Shown: positions 1 to 8,486 of the stretch, one piece after another | How positions within the stretch are numbered: the stretch's first letter is position 1 | Layout: each line of letters starts with the position of its first letter | Assembly: GCF_000473365.1 (NCBI RefSeq) | Contig: NZ_KI421517.1 | Location: 2,042,745-2,106,744 of the forward strand | Length of the DNA stretch: 64,000 nucleotides | From: Adhaeribacter aquaticus DSM 16391 | GTDB lineage: Bacteria; Bacteroidota; Bacteroidia; Cytophagales; Hymenobacteraceae | Direction of reading: 5' to 3' | Notes under the pieces: model-generated | Seen by the model: the letters and a program-made list of their open reading frames with translations, nothing else | What the model was told of the DNA's origin: nothing | Databases searched by the model: none | Program-made: the position numbers and the translations under genes

Positions 1-459
1 TTTATCCAGGATAAACTTTTTGGTAGTTTTGTAGCCTTTATCTAAATAAATAGCGCCAACCAAAGCCTCCAGTGCATTACCATTAATAGACTTAAAGCGG
101 GCCGCCTGGTTATTCTGATCAACTTTAACTAAAGTATTTAATCCTATTTTTAAGGCTATATGATTTAAGGATTCCCGGTTTACAATTCGGGAACGGATTT
201 CCGTTAAGAATCCCTCATCTTTGTAGGGGAACTTCTTGAACAAAAATTCAGCTACTACTGCTCCTAAAATAGAATCGCCTAAAAACTCTAAACGCTCGTT
301 TGTTTCCTGTTTACCACTTACATTTTGTTTTACATACGAGGTATGCGTAACGGCAAGCGTATACAGGTAAACATTATCCGGCGTAATGTTAGTTACGTTA
401 GTAATGGCTTTTATAAAAGCCCGGTCTTTTCGGAATAATTTATGAAAGAGTGTAAACAC
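1..459 (-). CDS. rnc: Ribonuclease III, partial (C-terminal part outside window)
   Basis: Endonuclease that cuts double-stranded RNA, including rRNA precursors. The window keeps the first 153 codons. They show the RNase III signature NERLEFLGDS and the downstream block with NALEALVGAIYLD, both in the catalytic domain. The double-stranded-RNA-binding domain lies beyond the window edge. I chose the GTG at 459 because a TAG stop lies directly upstream in frame and the fabF stop is 19 nt away. No clear Shine-Dalgarno is visible. The order acpP-fabF-rnc is common in Bacteroidota and other bacteria, so co-transcription with fabF is likely. Confidence 0.9.
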   Translation of the reverse strand, partial: MFTLFHKLFRKDRAFIKAITNVTNITPDNVYLYTLAVTHTSYVKQNVSGKQETNERLEFLGDSILGAVVAEFLFKKFPYKDEGFLTEIRSRIVNRESLNHIALKIGLNTLVKVDQNNQAARFKSINGNALEALVGAIYLDKGYKTTKKFILDK

Positions 460-478
460 CTAACCCAGAACAGGTACG

Positions 479-1729
479 TTAATCGTTCCACCGACGGAAA
501 ATTACAGAGGTATTATGTCCGCCAAATCCGAACGTATTACTTACTGCAATATTTATCTCGCGTGCCTGTGCTTTATTAAACGTAAAATTTAACCTTGGGT
601 CTAAACTTTCGTCGTCGGTAAAGTGGTTAATAGTTGGTGGCACCAATTTATTCTGAATTGCCAGAATAGCTGCCACTGCTTCAATGCCACCGGCGCCCCC
701 TAAAAGGTGACCCGTCATACTCTTAGTTGAGCTGATATTTACCTTGTAAGCATGCTCGCCAAATACTTTCTGAATAGCGGTTACCTCAGCGCCATCACCC
801 AAGGGGGTACTGGTACCGTGGGTATTTATGTAATCTACGTCTTCCGGACGAATACCAGCATCACGCAAAGCATTCTGCATTACCATTACTACCCCTTCAC
901 CAGACGGATCCGGAGCTGTAATGTGGTAAGCATCTGAAGATAAGCCGCCACCAATTATTTCAGCATAAATTTTAGCACCACGTGCTTTAGCGTGCTCATA
1001 TTCTTCTAAAACCAGTGCTCCGGCTCCTTCTCCCAATACAAAGCCATCACGGTCTTTGTCGTAAGGACGGGAAGCGGTTACCGGATCATCGTTGCGCTCG
1101 CTCATTGCTTTCAAAGCATTGAAACCGCCCACACCAGCATCGGTAATAGCTGCTTCTGATCCACCCGTAACAATAGCTTCTGCCATACCTAAGCGTATGT
1201 AGTTATAAGCCGCCACAATAGAATCTGAAGAGGATGCACAAGCTGAAGTGGTTACAAAGTTTGGCCCTCTGAAACCATTTTTAATAGAAATGTTACCGGA
1301 AGAACTATCGGCAATCATTTTAGGAATGAAGAATGGATTAAACCGCGGTGTACCATCACCGGTACCGTAGCTTATACATTCGTCCTGAAACGTTTTCAGT
1401 CCACCAATTCCGGATCCCCAGATTACCCCAACCCGGTCTTTGTTTACGTTCTCCAATAAACCAGAATCGGCAATGGCTTCATTGCTGGCGATTAAAGCAA
1501 ACTGTGTAAACATATCCATTTTACGCGCTTCTTTCCTGTCGAAATAATTTTCAGGATTATATCCTTTTATTTCGCAGGCAAATTGCGTTTTAAACTTACT
1601 GGCATCAAACCGGGTAATAGGTGCAGCACCACTCACACCATTCGATAAACCATTCCAATACTCGGAAACATTATTACCAATTGGCGTGAGTGCGCCTAGA
1701 CCTGTAACTACAACTCTCTTAAGCTCCAT
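479..1729 (-). CDS. fabF: Beta-ketoacyl-ACP synthase II
   Basis: Condensing enzyme of type II fatty acid synthesis: it elongates acyl-ACP with malonyl-ACP in the cytoplasm. The 416-residue length is normal for FabF. The thiolase-fold triad is visible: Cys164 in TTSACASSS, His304 in NTHGTSTPLGD and His341 in the KSMTGHLLGGAGG block. It follows acpP by 68 nt on the same strand and precedes rnc by 19 nt, so the three probably form one operon that couples acyl carrier, elongation enzyme and RNase III. Nothing unusual is seen. Confidence 0.97.
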   Translation of the reverse strand: MELKRVVVTGLGALTPIGNNVSEYWNGLSNGVSGAAPITRFDASKFKTQFACEIKGYNPENYFDRKEARKMDMFTQFALIASNEAIADSGLLENVNKDRVGVIWGSGIGGLKTFQDECISYGTGDGTPRFNPFFIPKMIADSSSGNISIKNGFRGPNFVTTSACASSSDSIVAAYNYIRLGMAEAIVTGGSEAAITDAGVGGFNALKAMSERNDDPVTASRPYDKDRDGFVLGEGAGALVLEEYEHAKARGAKIYAEIIGGGLSSDAYHITAPDPSGEGVVMVMQNALRDAGIRPEDVDYINTHGTSTPLGDGAEVTAIQKVFGEHAYKVNISSTKSMTGHLLGGAGGIEAVAAILAIQNKLVPPTINHFTDDESLDPRLNFTFNKAQAREINIAVSNTFGFGGHNTSVIFRRWND

Positions 1730-1797
1730 AAGCTATTTCAGAGGGTGGATAAAATTTTGGAAACTGTGAACAGAAAAAAATAAACAGGAAGAAAAAA

Positions 1798-2034
1798 TTA
1801 CTTAGCGTGTTCTTCCAGGTAGCTAATCGCTTGACCAACGGTGCCGATGTTTTCAGCTTGATCATCTGGAATAGAAACATTAAATTCTTTTTCGAATTCC
1901 ATGATAAGTTCCACGGTATCCAAAGAATCGGCACCTAAGTCATTTGTAAAGCTTGCCTCTGGAGTTACTTCTGATTCTTCAACACCCAGTTTATCAATAA
2001 TGATAGCTTTAACTTTTTCTGCGATTTCTGACAT
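1798..2034 (-). CDS. acpP: Acyl carrier protein
   Basis: Small acidic carrier that holds growing acyl chains on a 4'-phosphopantetheine arm. The 78 residues contain the attachment motif [10 protein letters not shown] with the modified serine at Ser37. It is the first gene of the acpP-fabF-rnc cluster. A candidate promoter lies about 30 nt upstream of its start on the minus strand. The adjacent 200 bp are shared with the divergent IPExxxVDY-pyk unit. Confidence 0.98.
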   Translation of the reverse strand: MSEIAEKVKAIIIDKLGVEESEVTPEASFTNDLGADSLDTVELIMEFEKEFNVSIPDDQAENIGTVGQAISYLEEHAK

Positions 2035-2064
2035 TTTATTTTAAGATTTTTTTGAAATACTTCG

Positions 2065-2071
2065 CAAATTA
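2065..2071 (-). promoter_or_regulatory. Candidate -7 box of acpP promoter
   Basis: On the minus strand this reads TAATTTG, close to the Bacteroidota -7 consensus TAnnTTTG. A TTG about 15-16 nt further upstream could serve as the -33 element. It lies about 30 nt before the acpP ATG. Assignment rests on position and consensus only. Confidence 0.4.
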
Positions 2072-2204
2072 AGAGATTTAAATACACAATGTCAAAAAAA
2101 TTATTTTAATAACTCTGTGGAAAAATGTTTTCACCCTCTTTCTCGGTCTTATCAGAATACCTTATTAATTTTAAAACCTTATACCAGAAGGCAATTTTTC
2201 AATT

Positions 2205-2212
2205 TAAATTTG
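2205..2212 (+). promoter_or_regulatory. Candidate -7 box for the IPExxxVDY-pyk unit
   Basis: TAAATTTG is a full match to the Bacteroidota -7 consensus and lies 22 nt before the ATG at 2235. It is followed directly by CACCACCC, the same bases that follow -7-like boxes in the enolase array. This suggests the CACCAC string marks transcription-start regions in this genome more widely. Confidence 0.5.
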
Positions 2213-2234
2213 CACCACCCTTGATTTTAATTTT

Positions 2235-2663
2235 ATGAAAAATTTTAAACTGGAAGTAGATTATGCTTACGATTTTGACCTTTTTGGTTTGGTTTCTTCC
2301 AGTAAAGACCATAAACTTGCATGGGCACTAAATAAGCAGTTTAATATTCGGCTGGTAAAACAGCAAGACTTGAGTTTTGATATTTTTAGTAAAGGCCGTT
2401 TAGTAATATCTAATTACTTGTATACCAGCGAACATAGTACGTGTCGGCTATACCGTAATAAATCTATTGATTTGAGCACTCTGAAAAAACCGTTTTTAGC
2501 TCCCGATATTAAAGAATATGATTTTTTAATTCAGATTAGCGGCGCCCTTAATAATTTTTGTACCCAGGAATTGTTAAACCGATTTAAATTAGTGCCGTTA
2601 ATTCAATACGTAAAGAAATTTGATCCCGATTCTCTTGAGTTTAAAGAGAATCTGATGTTTTAA
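2235..2663 (+). CDS. IPExxxVDY family protein
   Basis: A 142-residue cytoplasmic protein of unknown function. I recognise it from its length, its start with a VDYAYDFDLFGL-type segment, and its position directly upstream of pyk, where this Bacteroidota-restricted family typically sits. No signal peptide, membrane segment or catalytic motif is visible. Its stop is 8 nt before the pyk start, so the two genes are almost certainly co-transcribed. The family name is a mnemonic for a conserved motif; the diagnostic string itself is degenerate here, so the assignment leans on context. Confidence 0.75.
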   Translation: MKNFKLEVDYAYDFDLFGLVSSSKDHKLAWALNKQFNIRLVKQQDLSFDIFSKGRLVISNYLYTSEHSTCRLYRNKSIDLSTLKKPFLAPDIKEYDFLIQISGALNNFCTQELLNRFKLVPLIQYVKKFDPDSLEFKENLMF

Positions 2664-2671
2664 CACTATAT

Positions 2672-4102
2672 ATGGAAGTAACATTTAACAAGACGAAGAT
2701 AATTGCGACGGTTGGTCCGGCCAGCAATAACCATGAAATGCTAACTGCATTGGTTAAAGAAGGAGTAGACGTGTTTCGGCTTAACTTTTCGCACGGCAAG
2801 CACGAAGACCATGCAAAAGTTGTTAGTTATGTTCGGCAAATCAATCAGGAATTAGGCACTACCGTTTGCCTGATGCAAGATTTACAAGGTCCAAAAATAC
2901 GGTTAGGTGATGTTGAAAATGGCCAGGTGGAGATACATGCTGGTGATAAAATTAAATTAGTTTGCGATAACTCTGTTAGCACTGCAACCCGGCTATCGAC
3001 AGTATATACAGAATTAGCTCGGGACGTAAACCCTGGTGATGCCATCTTGATTGATGATGGTAAAATAGAATTACGGGTTATTTCTACTGATAAAGACAAA
3101 GAAGTAGAAGTAGTAGTTATTTATGGTGGTCCGGTTAAACCGCGTAAAGGCATTAACTTACCAGACACAGCCGTATCTGCTCCTTCTTTAACTGAAAAAG
3201 ATAAAGAAGATTTACATTTTGGCTTAGATAATAATGTAGAATGGGTGGCGCTTTCGTTTGTTCGCCGCGCGGAAGACATTGTTGATATTAAACGCATTAT
3301 TGCTGAACGGGGTAAAAACACCATGGTAGTGGCAAAAATTGAAAAGCCAGAAGCCATTAAAAACATTGATGAAATTATTGCCGCCACAGATGCGATTATG
3401 GTAGCCCGTGGAGACCTTGGCGTAGAGATAAAAGCGGAGGATGTACCTATGCTGCAAAAGATGATCATTGGGAAGTGTAACAAGGCAGGTAAGCCTGTTA
3501 TTGTAGCCACTCAAATGATGGAAAGCATGATTACCAATGCACGTCCTACCCGGGCTGAAACCAATGACGTAGCAAATGCCGTGATTGATGGTGCTGACGC
3601 TGTTATGTTAAGTGCTGAAACAGCTGCAGGTGCCTATCCTTTGGAAACCATCCGGAGCATGAGCCGCACCATTGCCTCAGTAGAATCACACGGAGAGGTT
3701 TTCAACAAAATTTCTTTCCCTAACAATAACTCTGGTTCTTTCTTTAGCAAAATGGTTATTGCGCACGCCTGTACGCTAGCCCGCGACACGGATGCCAAAG
3801 CCATTGTTTGTATGACGCGTTCTGGCTATACGGCCTTCAATACAGCTAAACATCGGCCTAAAGCTAGCATCTTCGCCTTTACGGATAGTCCTAAGTTATT
3901 AAACCAGTTAAATATGGTTTGGGGAGTACGGGCCCTTCTGTACGAGCAAGAAGACTCCTCTACCGATAATATGCTGACTGAATTCCGTACCATCCTTACT
4001 AAGCAAGGCTTTTTAGAAACCGGCGATGTTGTAGTAAATATTACCAGCATGCCTGTTACAGACAGAACCAGTGCCAACACTATTAAACTTAGCCGGCAAT
4101 AG
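2672..4102 (+). CDS. pyk: Pyruvate kinase
   Basis: Last step of glycolysis: phosphoenolpyruvate plus ADP gives pyruvate plus ATP. The 476-residue length fits the family. Visible blocks are the N-terminal TKIIATVGPAS, the substrate region VFRLNFSHG, MQDLQGPKIR, the lysine motif VVAKIEKPEA, the metal-binding MVARGDLGVE and the signature MMESMITNARPTRAE. It follows the IPExxxVDY gene by 8 nt and ends before a strong hairpin terminator. Confidence 0.98.
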   Translation: MEVTFNKTKIIATVGPASNNHEMLTALVKEGVDVFRLNFSHGKHEDHAKVVSYVRQINQELGTTVCLMQDLQGPKIRLGDVENGQVEIHAGDKIKLVCDNSVSTATRLSTVYTELARDVNPGDAILIDDGKIELRVISTDKDKEVEVVVIYGGPVKPRKGINLPDTAVSAPSLTEKDKEDLHFGLDNNVEWVALSFVRRAEDIVDIKRIIAERGKNTMVVAKIEKPEAIKNIDEIIAATDAIMVARGDLGVEIKAEDVPMLQKMIIGKCNKAGKPVIVATQMMESMITNARPTRAETNDVANAVIDGADAVMLSAETAAGAYPLETIRSMSRTIASVESHGEVFNKISFPNNNSGSFFSKMVIAHACTLARDTDAKAIVCMTRSGYTAFNTAKHRPKASIFAFTDSPKLLNQLNMVWGVRALLYEQEDSSTDNMLTEFRTILTKQGFLETGDVVVNITSMPVTDRTSANTIKLSRQ

Positions 4103-4131
4103 GATTTAATCTGATCAAATAAAACTTTACT

Positions 4132-4164
4132 AAAAAGCCTGCGAACAATCCGCAGGCTTTTTTT
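4132..4164 (+). terminator. Rho-independent terminator after pyk
   Basis: An AGCCTGCG/CGCAGGCT stem with a 7-nt loop, flanked by A5 on the left and a long T run on the right, 30 nt downstream of the pyk stop. Confidence 0.85.
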
Positions 4165-4287
4165 ATTTTAAATAGCGATTAAAATGACCGAAAAAAAAGA
4201 CCTTGCTCCGAAAGAAACAAGGTCTAAGCAAAATATGAAAACAGGATAGTATTCTTAATAAGGAAAGACTAAAACCTATTTTGGTTT

Positions 4288-4548
4288 TTAAGCAGCTGCT
4301 AAAGCATTAACATGCTTTGCTAACTTAGATTTGTTGTTAGCAGCTTTGTTTTTGTGAATAACGTTCTTCTTAGCTAAACGATCTAGCATGGAAGAAACTT
4401 TTTTCAGCAATTCTTGTGCTTCAGCCTGATCAGTAGTACCTTTTAATCTTTTAACAAAAGTACGAGTAGTTTTAGCTTGGTATCTGTTTAACTCACGTTT
4501 AGCACCGTTAGCTCTGATTCTTTTTAATGCCGACTTATGATTAGCCAT
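4288..4548 (-). CDS. rpsT: 30S ribosomal protein S20
   Basis: An 86-residue, lysine- and arginine-rich primary binder of 16S rRNA in the small ribosomal subunit. It begins with the typical ANHKSALKRIRANGAKRELNR-like segment and ends with the HKNKAANNKSKLAKHVNAL block. Length and composition are normal. It stands alone on the minus strand between pyk and the divergent YheT-like gene. Confidence 0.96.
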   Translation of the reverse strand: MANHKSALKRIRANGAKRELNRYQAKTTRTFVKRLKGTTDQAEAQELLKKVSSMLDRLAKKNVIHKNKAANNKSKLAKHVNALAAA

Positions 4549-4764
4549 AAATAATTTTTATATTATATTTTAGTCTTTTCTGAATGAGTTTGCAAATGTA
4601 GGTCTTTTCTTTTGATTCTGCAAATCATCCGCAGAAATTTTCAAATATATAATGCGCACTTACTTGCACAGACCTAACTGCAGTTATATCCAAACATCTT
4701 GTCCCTTAGATAGTTCCTTAAAACAATAAATAAGAACAGAAAAAATCCTGATATCAGTTAAACC

Positions 4765-4792
4765 TTGATTGTGCTGGAAAAAACTTATTTTG
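4765..4792 (+). promoter_or_regulatory. Candidate promoter of YheT-like gene
   Basis: A TTG at 4765-4767 and TATTTTG at 4786-4792 are spaced 18 nt apart, near the Bacteroidota -33/-7 arrangement, and sit 18 nt before the ATG at 4811. The -7 box has one spacer base fewer than consensus. Confidence 0.4.
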
Positions 4793-4810
4793 CGAAAGAT
4801 TTAAAGCTTT

Positions 4811-5779
4811 ATGCCCTTAATTTCCTCCAGCTACTCCAATAATCCTTTTTATTTATTTAATGGTCATTTACAAACCATTGTTCCAAGCTTGTTTCGGGTG
4901 GTAGACCATGTAAAGTACCGACGCGAACGGATTACGTTACCAGACACAGACTTTTTGGATTTAGATTGGGTTGAAGTACAAAGTAAAGAATTAGCCATAG
5001 TTTCTCATGGCTTAGAAGGCAGCACAGACCGCCCCTACATCAAAGGAATGGTTTCAGCTTTAAATAAAGCCAACATAGATGCTTTAGCCTGGAACTACCG
5101 CACCTGTAGCGGGGAAAGCAATAAATTATTACGGACTTATCATTTAGGTGCCACCGATGATCTTCACCTGGTAATTAATCATGCCCTAAATCAGCAGAAG
5201 TACCACACCATATACCTGATTGGTTTTAGTGCCGGCGGCAATATTACCCTTAAGTATTTAGGTGAAGACCCGGCAGTACTTCCAAAGGAAATAAAAAAAG
5301 CAGCTGTCTTTTCGGTACCATGCCATTTAAGAAGCAGTGCCGATAAATTATCTACCCCATTTAACCAGATTTATTTAAAGCGCTTCTTAAAATCATTGGA
5401 AGAAAAGCTTACTTCCAAGGCTGTACTCTTCCCTGATGAACTAAATCTAACTGATTACCACCAAATTAAATCGTTTTGGGAGTTTGACAACCGCTATACC
5501 GCACCGATGCATGGGTTTAAAGATGCTGACGATTATTATACCCACTGCAGCTCTGTTTTTTACATCAAGAATATTCAGGTTCCTACTCTACTGGTAAATG
5601 CCTTAAATGACCCGTTTTTAGCCCCTCCCTGCTTCCCGGTTGAAGAAGCAAATGAGAATCCAAGCTTCTTTTTAGAAATGCCCAGGCATGGCGGCCATGT
5701 AGGTTTTCCGGAAGGAAATTTAACGGTAAGCTATTACGCAGAAAGACGGGCAGTTGAGTTTTTAAATACTTCTAAATAA
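4811..5779 (+). CDS. YheT-family alpha/beta hydrolase
   Basis: A predicted cytoplasmic esterase-type alpha/beta hydrolase of 322 residues. The nucleophile elbow is GFSAGG with Ser140, the oxyanion-side motif is SHGLEGS near residue 66, an acid candidate is the Asp in NALNDPFL near residue 267, and the His is in RHGGHVGFPEG near residue 298. The NGHLQT motif near the N terminus is typical of the YheT group. The physiological substrate is unknown. It is monocistronic and ends 1 nt before a symmetric terminator shared with the convergent dehydratase gene. Confidence 0.85.
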   Translation: MPLISSSYSNNPFYLFNGHLQTIVPSLFRVVDHVKYRRERITLPDTDFLDLDWVEVQSKELAIVSHGLEGSTDRPYIKGMVSALNKANIDALAWNYRTCSGESNKLLRTYHLGATDDLHLVINHALNQQKYHTIYLIGFSAGGNITLKYLGEDPAVLPKEIKKAAVFSVPCHLRSSADKLSTPFNQIYLKRFLKSLEEKLTSKAVLFPDELNLTDYHQIKSFWEFDNRYTAPMHGFKDADDYYTHCSSVFYIKNIQVPTLLVNALNDPFLAPPCFPVEEANENPSFFLEMPRHGGHVGFPEGNLTVSYYAERRAVEFLNTSK

Positions 5780-5818
5780 ATAAGCTCTTTTTACCAATTA
5801 AGTAAAAAGAGCTTATTT
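5778..5818. terminator. Bidirectional terminator
   Basis: A perfect 17-bp stem (5778-5794 with 5802-5818) with a 7-nt loop lies between two convergent genes. A and T tracts on both sides let it work in either direction. Confidence 0.85.
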
Positions 5819-5834
5819 ATTTAGCTAGTACTAA

Positions 5835-7124
5835 CTAAGCAAAAACAGGCATTCCCTGTGGAGTATATTTTTTTAATGCCTTCTCATTGATATCCACACC
5901 AATCCCAGGTTTATCTGATAGGGTGATGAATCCTTTTTCTACCTGCGGTTTGTCATAGATTACAATTTCTTTGAACATCGGATCAGTATCCATATACGTC
6001 TGCCATTCCATTATCTGAAAGTTAGGCACCGAAGCACACACATGACAGGAAGCCATAGCTCCCAAGAATGTAGCTACCATGTGGGGCGAGAATGGTACAT
6101 AATACAAATTGGCTAAATTAGCTATTCGTTGGGCTTCTCCTAAACCTCCTGCTTTTTGCAAATCCGGCATAATTATATCGGTACCGCCATCGGCTAATAA
6201 CCGGGTAAAACCATAGCCCAAATACAAATTTTCACCATTACAAATAGGTGTACTGGTTTCCTGGGTTATCCGTTTATATACATCCACATTGTCGGCAGGG
6301 ACTGGCTCCTCCAACCACATCAGATTCAGCGGCTCCATTAATTTAGCTACCCGATGACCGGTGGTAGCATCATAACGGCCGTGCATATCCACGCAAACAT
6401 CTATCTTAGGGCCAACCGCCTGACGTACCGCTGCAATGGAGTTATACATCCGGTCTAATTCTGCCGGACCCGCTGTCCAATTATATTTATCGTATTTATT
6501 GGGATCGTTGGCGTGGTCGATATCAAACTTAACGGCAGTATATCCCTTTTTTACCGCATCTTTCGCTGCCCGGGCGTAATCATCCGGAGTAGGATTCCCG
6601 TTGCTTTTGATTACCGTATCACAATAAACCCGGATTTTATCCCGGAATTTCCCTCCCAATAACTGGTAAACCGGTACGCCCAAAGCTTTTCCGGTTAAAT
6701 CCCAAAGAGCTGCCTCTACTGCCGTCATTACCGATACGTAAACCCCAGACTGGGCTCCTCCAAAAAATGCTCCTTTCCGTAAATCTTCCTGAATCCGGTT
6801 AGGGTTTAGCGGGCTTTGCCCTTTTAGCCGGTTACCCATATTTCTTACCATATAATAGGAACCATTAACAGCATCTACTGCATTTCCCCACCCTACTAGG
6901 CCCTGGTTAGTTTCTATTTTTACAAGCAGATCATGACCTTCTTTTACAAAGGCGCAGGTAACATTGGTAATTTTAAGATCCGAAGGAGCTGAAGCGTGGG
7001 AGGTCCTTTCTTTGGCCGCTACTAAGCCATCGGCATAGGAGGCTAAAGAAGATGCTCCTATTAATCCGGCGCCGGCCAGGGCTGCTTTCGAGAAAAAGGA
7101 TCGGCGGTTGTGTTTGTTTGCCAT
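5835..7124 (-). CDS. Tat-exported enolase-superfamily acid-sugar dehydratase-like protein
   Basis: A 429-residue protein of the mandelate racemase/muconate lactonizing branch. A twin-arginine signal (Arg7-Arg8 in NRRSFFSKAALAG) predicts folded export to the periplasm. The barrel carries the lysine in AVKFDID, metal ligands in VDMHGRYD, WLEEP and NGEN, and the PDLQKAGG...SPHMVA Asp-His pair. The Asp-x-His-Gly-Arg string matches galactonate/mannonate dehydratase-type enzymes, so dehydration of an aldonate is the best guess; the substrate is not readable. It is very similar to the protein at 56646-57938. It has its own CACCAC leader element, so it looks separate from the neighbouring keto-sugar operon. 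Confidence 0.88.
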   Translation of the reverse strand: MANKHNRRSFFSKAALAGAGLIGASSLASYADGLVAAKERTSHASAPSDLKITNVTCAFVKEGHDLLVKIETNQGLVGWGNAVDAVNGSYYMVRNMGNRLKGQSPLNPNRIQEDLRKGAFFGGAQSGVYVSVMTAVEAALWDLTGKALGVPVYQLLGGKFRDKIRVYCDTVIKSNGNPTPDDYARAAKDAVKKGYTAVKFDIDHANDPNKYDKYNWTAGPAELDRMYNSIAAVRQAVGPKIDVCVDMHGRYDATTGHRVAKLMEPLNLMWLEEPVPADNVDVYKRITQETSTPICNGENLYLGYGFTRLLADGGTDIIMPDLQKAGGLGEAQRIANLANLYYVPFSPHMVATFLGAMASCHVCASVPNFQIMEWQTYMDTDPMFKEIVIYDKPQVEKGFITLSDKPGIGVDINEKALKKYTPQGMPVFA

Positions 7125-7155
7125 AGATTTTTACTTGTTAGGTTGATAATTAAAA

Positions 7156-7162
7156 GTGGTGG
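7156..7162 (-). promoter_or_regulatory. CACCAC leader element before dehydratase gene
   Basis: The minus strand reads CCACCAC 31 nt before the ATG, preceded by the AT-rich TATAGAATT. It matches the element found before most enolase-array genes at 27-46 kb. Confidence 0.4.
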
Positions 7163-7392
7163 AATTCTATAAGAACAAAGCATGTATGTACTCACTCTAA
7201 GCTGTTCCTATTTCGTTGGCACAAAAAAGAAACAGGCACTCTTAAAAACAATGCCCAAATTCTGGCATATTAAGCAACCGCCATTACTATTAACGCCTCA
7301 AAGGAAACCTACTAAATGACTTTACCGCAATCAAACATTAAGGTGACGTTTTAAATAAAACCTGCATTGGCAGTAATTCTAAATATAAGAAA

Positions 7393-8457
7393 TTATTGCT
7401 TTAAATACTTTTTATATTCATTATCAAAAAAGGCTTTATCCGGTATATCCTGATGAACAAGTACTCTGTAATTTAAAGTTAATGCGCTACCAGTTTTAAG
7501 GTTTAATGGTTTATCAAAAAGTAAAGCTGCATTAAAAAAAGAGAATTTATCTTCTTCGTACACATACCACGGAACAGGCGAGTTAGGATTTGAGGGATGA
7601 TTGAACATAGTTAGCCCTGCCCGTGCTTGTGTTGCCGGGTCAATAACCCCACTTAAATCCATCCATTGAGCTCTTTGCCCATACCCCACAAGTTTTTCAT
7701 TATTTGTCCAACCGGTGGCGCTTAAGTATTGCGGTTGAGTTAGCTTTTGAGAGGCCCGCAACGACAGCCCGGCGTACCCACCATAAACAGGACCACCCTG
7801 GCTTTCGGGTGGTGTTCTATCAAATACAACCGACTGATTTGAGGCTTTAAATTTCAGGTCCCAATCAATGTAATAATTCCCGTTTTCATCGGGAGCCGAA
7901 ATAGTAATTACCCTGTTTTCCTGCAATACGGCTGGTTTGCCTGCCGGCGAATAATTTAACTCTAACAGTATCTTCGCAGAGAAATCTTTATTCAATTGGG
8001 CAGCTACCTTATTAATCCGGGTTCTGCCAGCAGAAAGCCTCGTCTTGGTATCTTCTTCCCAATAATTTACCCCATTAATTAATTTCCAGGTGAACCATAG
8101 CCCCCGGTGCCAGGGATGATCAGAGGGACTTAGCGCGGCTAAATCTGCTTCTTGTCCGGCTACCCGCACCGGATAAAAATAAGGTTTATCGAATTTCTTA
8201 TTATGATTTAATTTCCAAACAATTTTATCAGCATATAGCAAGGCTGTGGAAGTATCGGTCTTTTGCCAGGTATATTTTGATTTAAATAAAACACCACCTT
8301 TTGAAGATACAATTTTGTACTCACCTCTTTTAACTTTACCGCCCCCACTTCCGGGCTTAGGCAAATTAAAACTGTTTACCGGGCGATTTAATACTAATAT
8401 ACCAGCCAGTGCTAAAACAATAGAACAGCAGACACGATATGCTTTAATTTTCTGCAT
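7393..8457 (-). CDS. Secreted PmoA-like (DUF6807) family protein
   Basis: A 354-residue exported protein with an N-terminal signal sequence (hydrophobic stretch at about residues 9-24). The HPWHRGLWF motif and the following NGVNYWEED segment identify the DUF6807 family, historically annotated as PmoA-like although it is not a methane monooxygenase subunit. Biochemical role is unknown. It is the last gene of a four-gene minus-strand operon (29-nt gap from the cytochrome gene). In Bacteroidota the family often accompanies DUF1080 and sugar isomerase/epimerase genes, as here, so a role in glycoside or keto-sugar breakdown is inferred. Confidence 0.8.
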   Translation of the reverse strand: MQKIKAYRVCCSIVLALAGILVLNRPVNSFNLPKPGSGGGKVKRGEYKIVSSKGGVLFKSKYTWQKTDTSTALLYADKIVWKLNHNKKFDKPYFYPVRVAGQEADLAALSPSDHPWHRGLWFTWKLINGVNYWEEDTKTRLSAGRTRINKVAAQLNKDFSAKILLELNYSPAGKPAVLQENRVITISAPDENGNYYIDWDLKFKASNQSVVFDRTPPESQGGPVYGGYAGLSLRASQKLTQPQYLSATGWTNNEKLVGYGQRAQWMDLSGVIDPATQARAGLTMFNHPSNPNSPVPWYVYEEDKFSFFNAALLFDKPLNLKTGSALTLNYRVLVHQDIPDKAFFDNEYKKYLKQ

Positions 8458-8486
8458 TTGAGTTGGGCAATACTACCTATTTCTAA

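Noticed and set aside
1719-1934. Open frame overlapping acpP and the acpP-fabF gap
   Set aside because: Shadow frame of acpP with low-complexity content; no family resemblance.
7393-8457. PmoA as a subunit of particulate methane monooxygenase
   Set aside because: The protein is a soluble exported DUF6807 member without the membrane helices or partner subunits of the monooxygenase; the name is historical.
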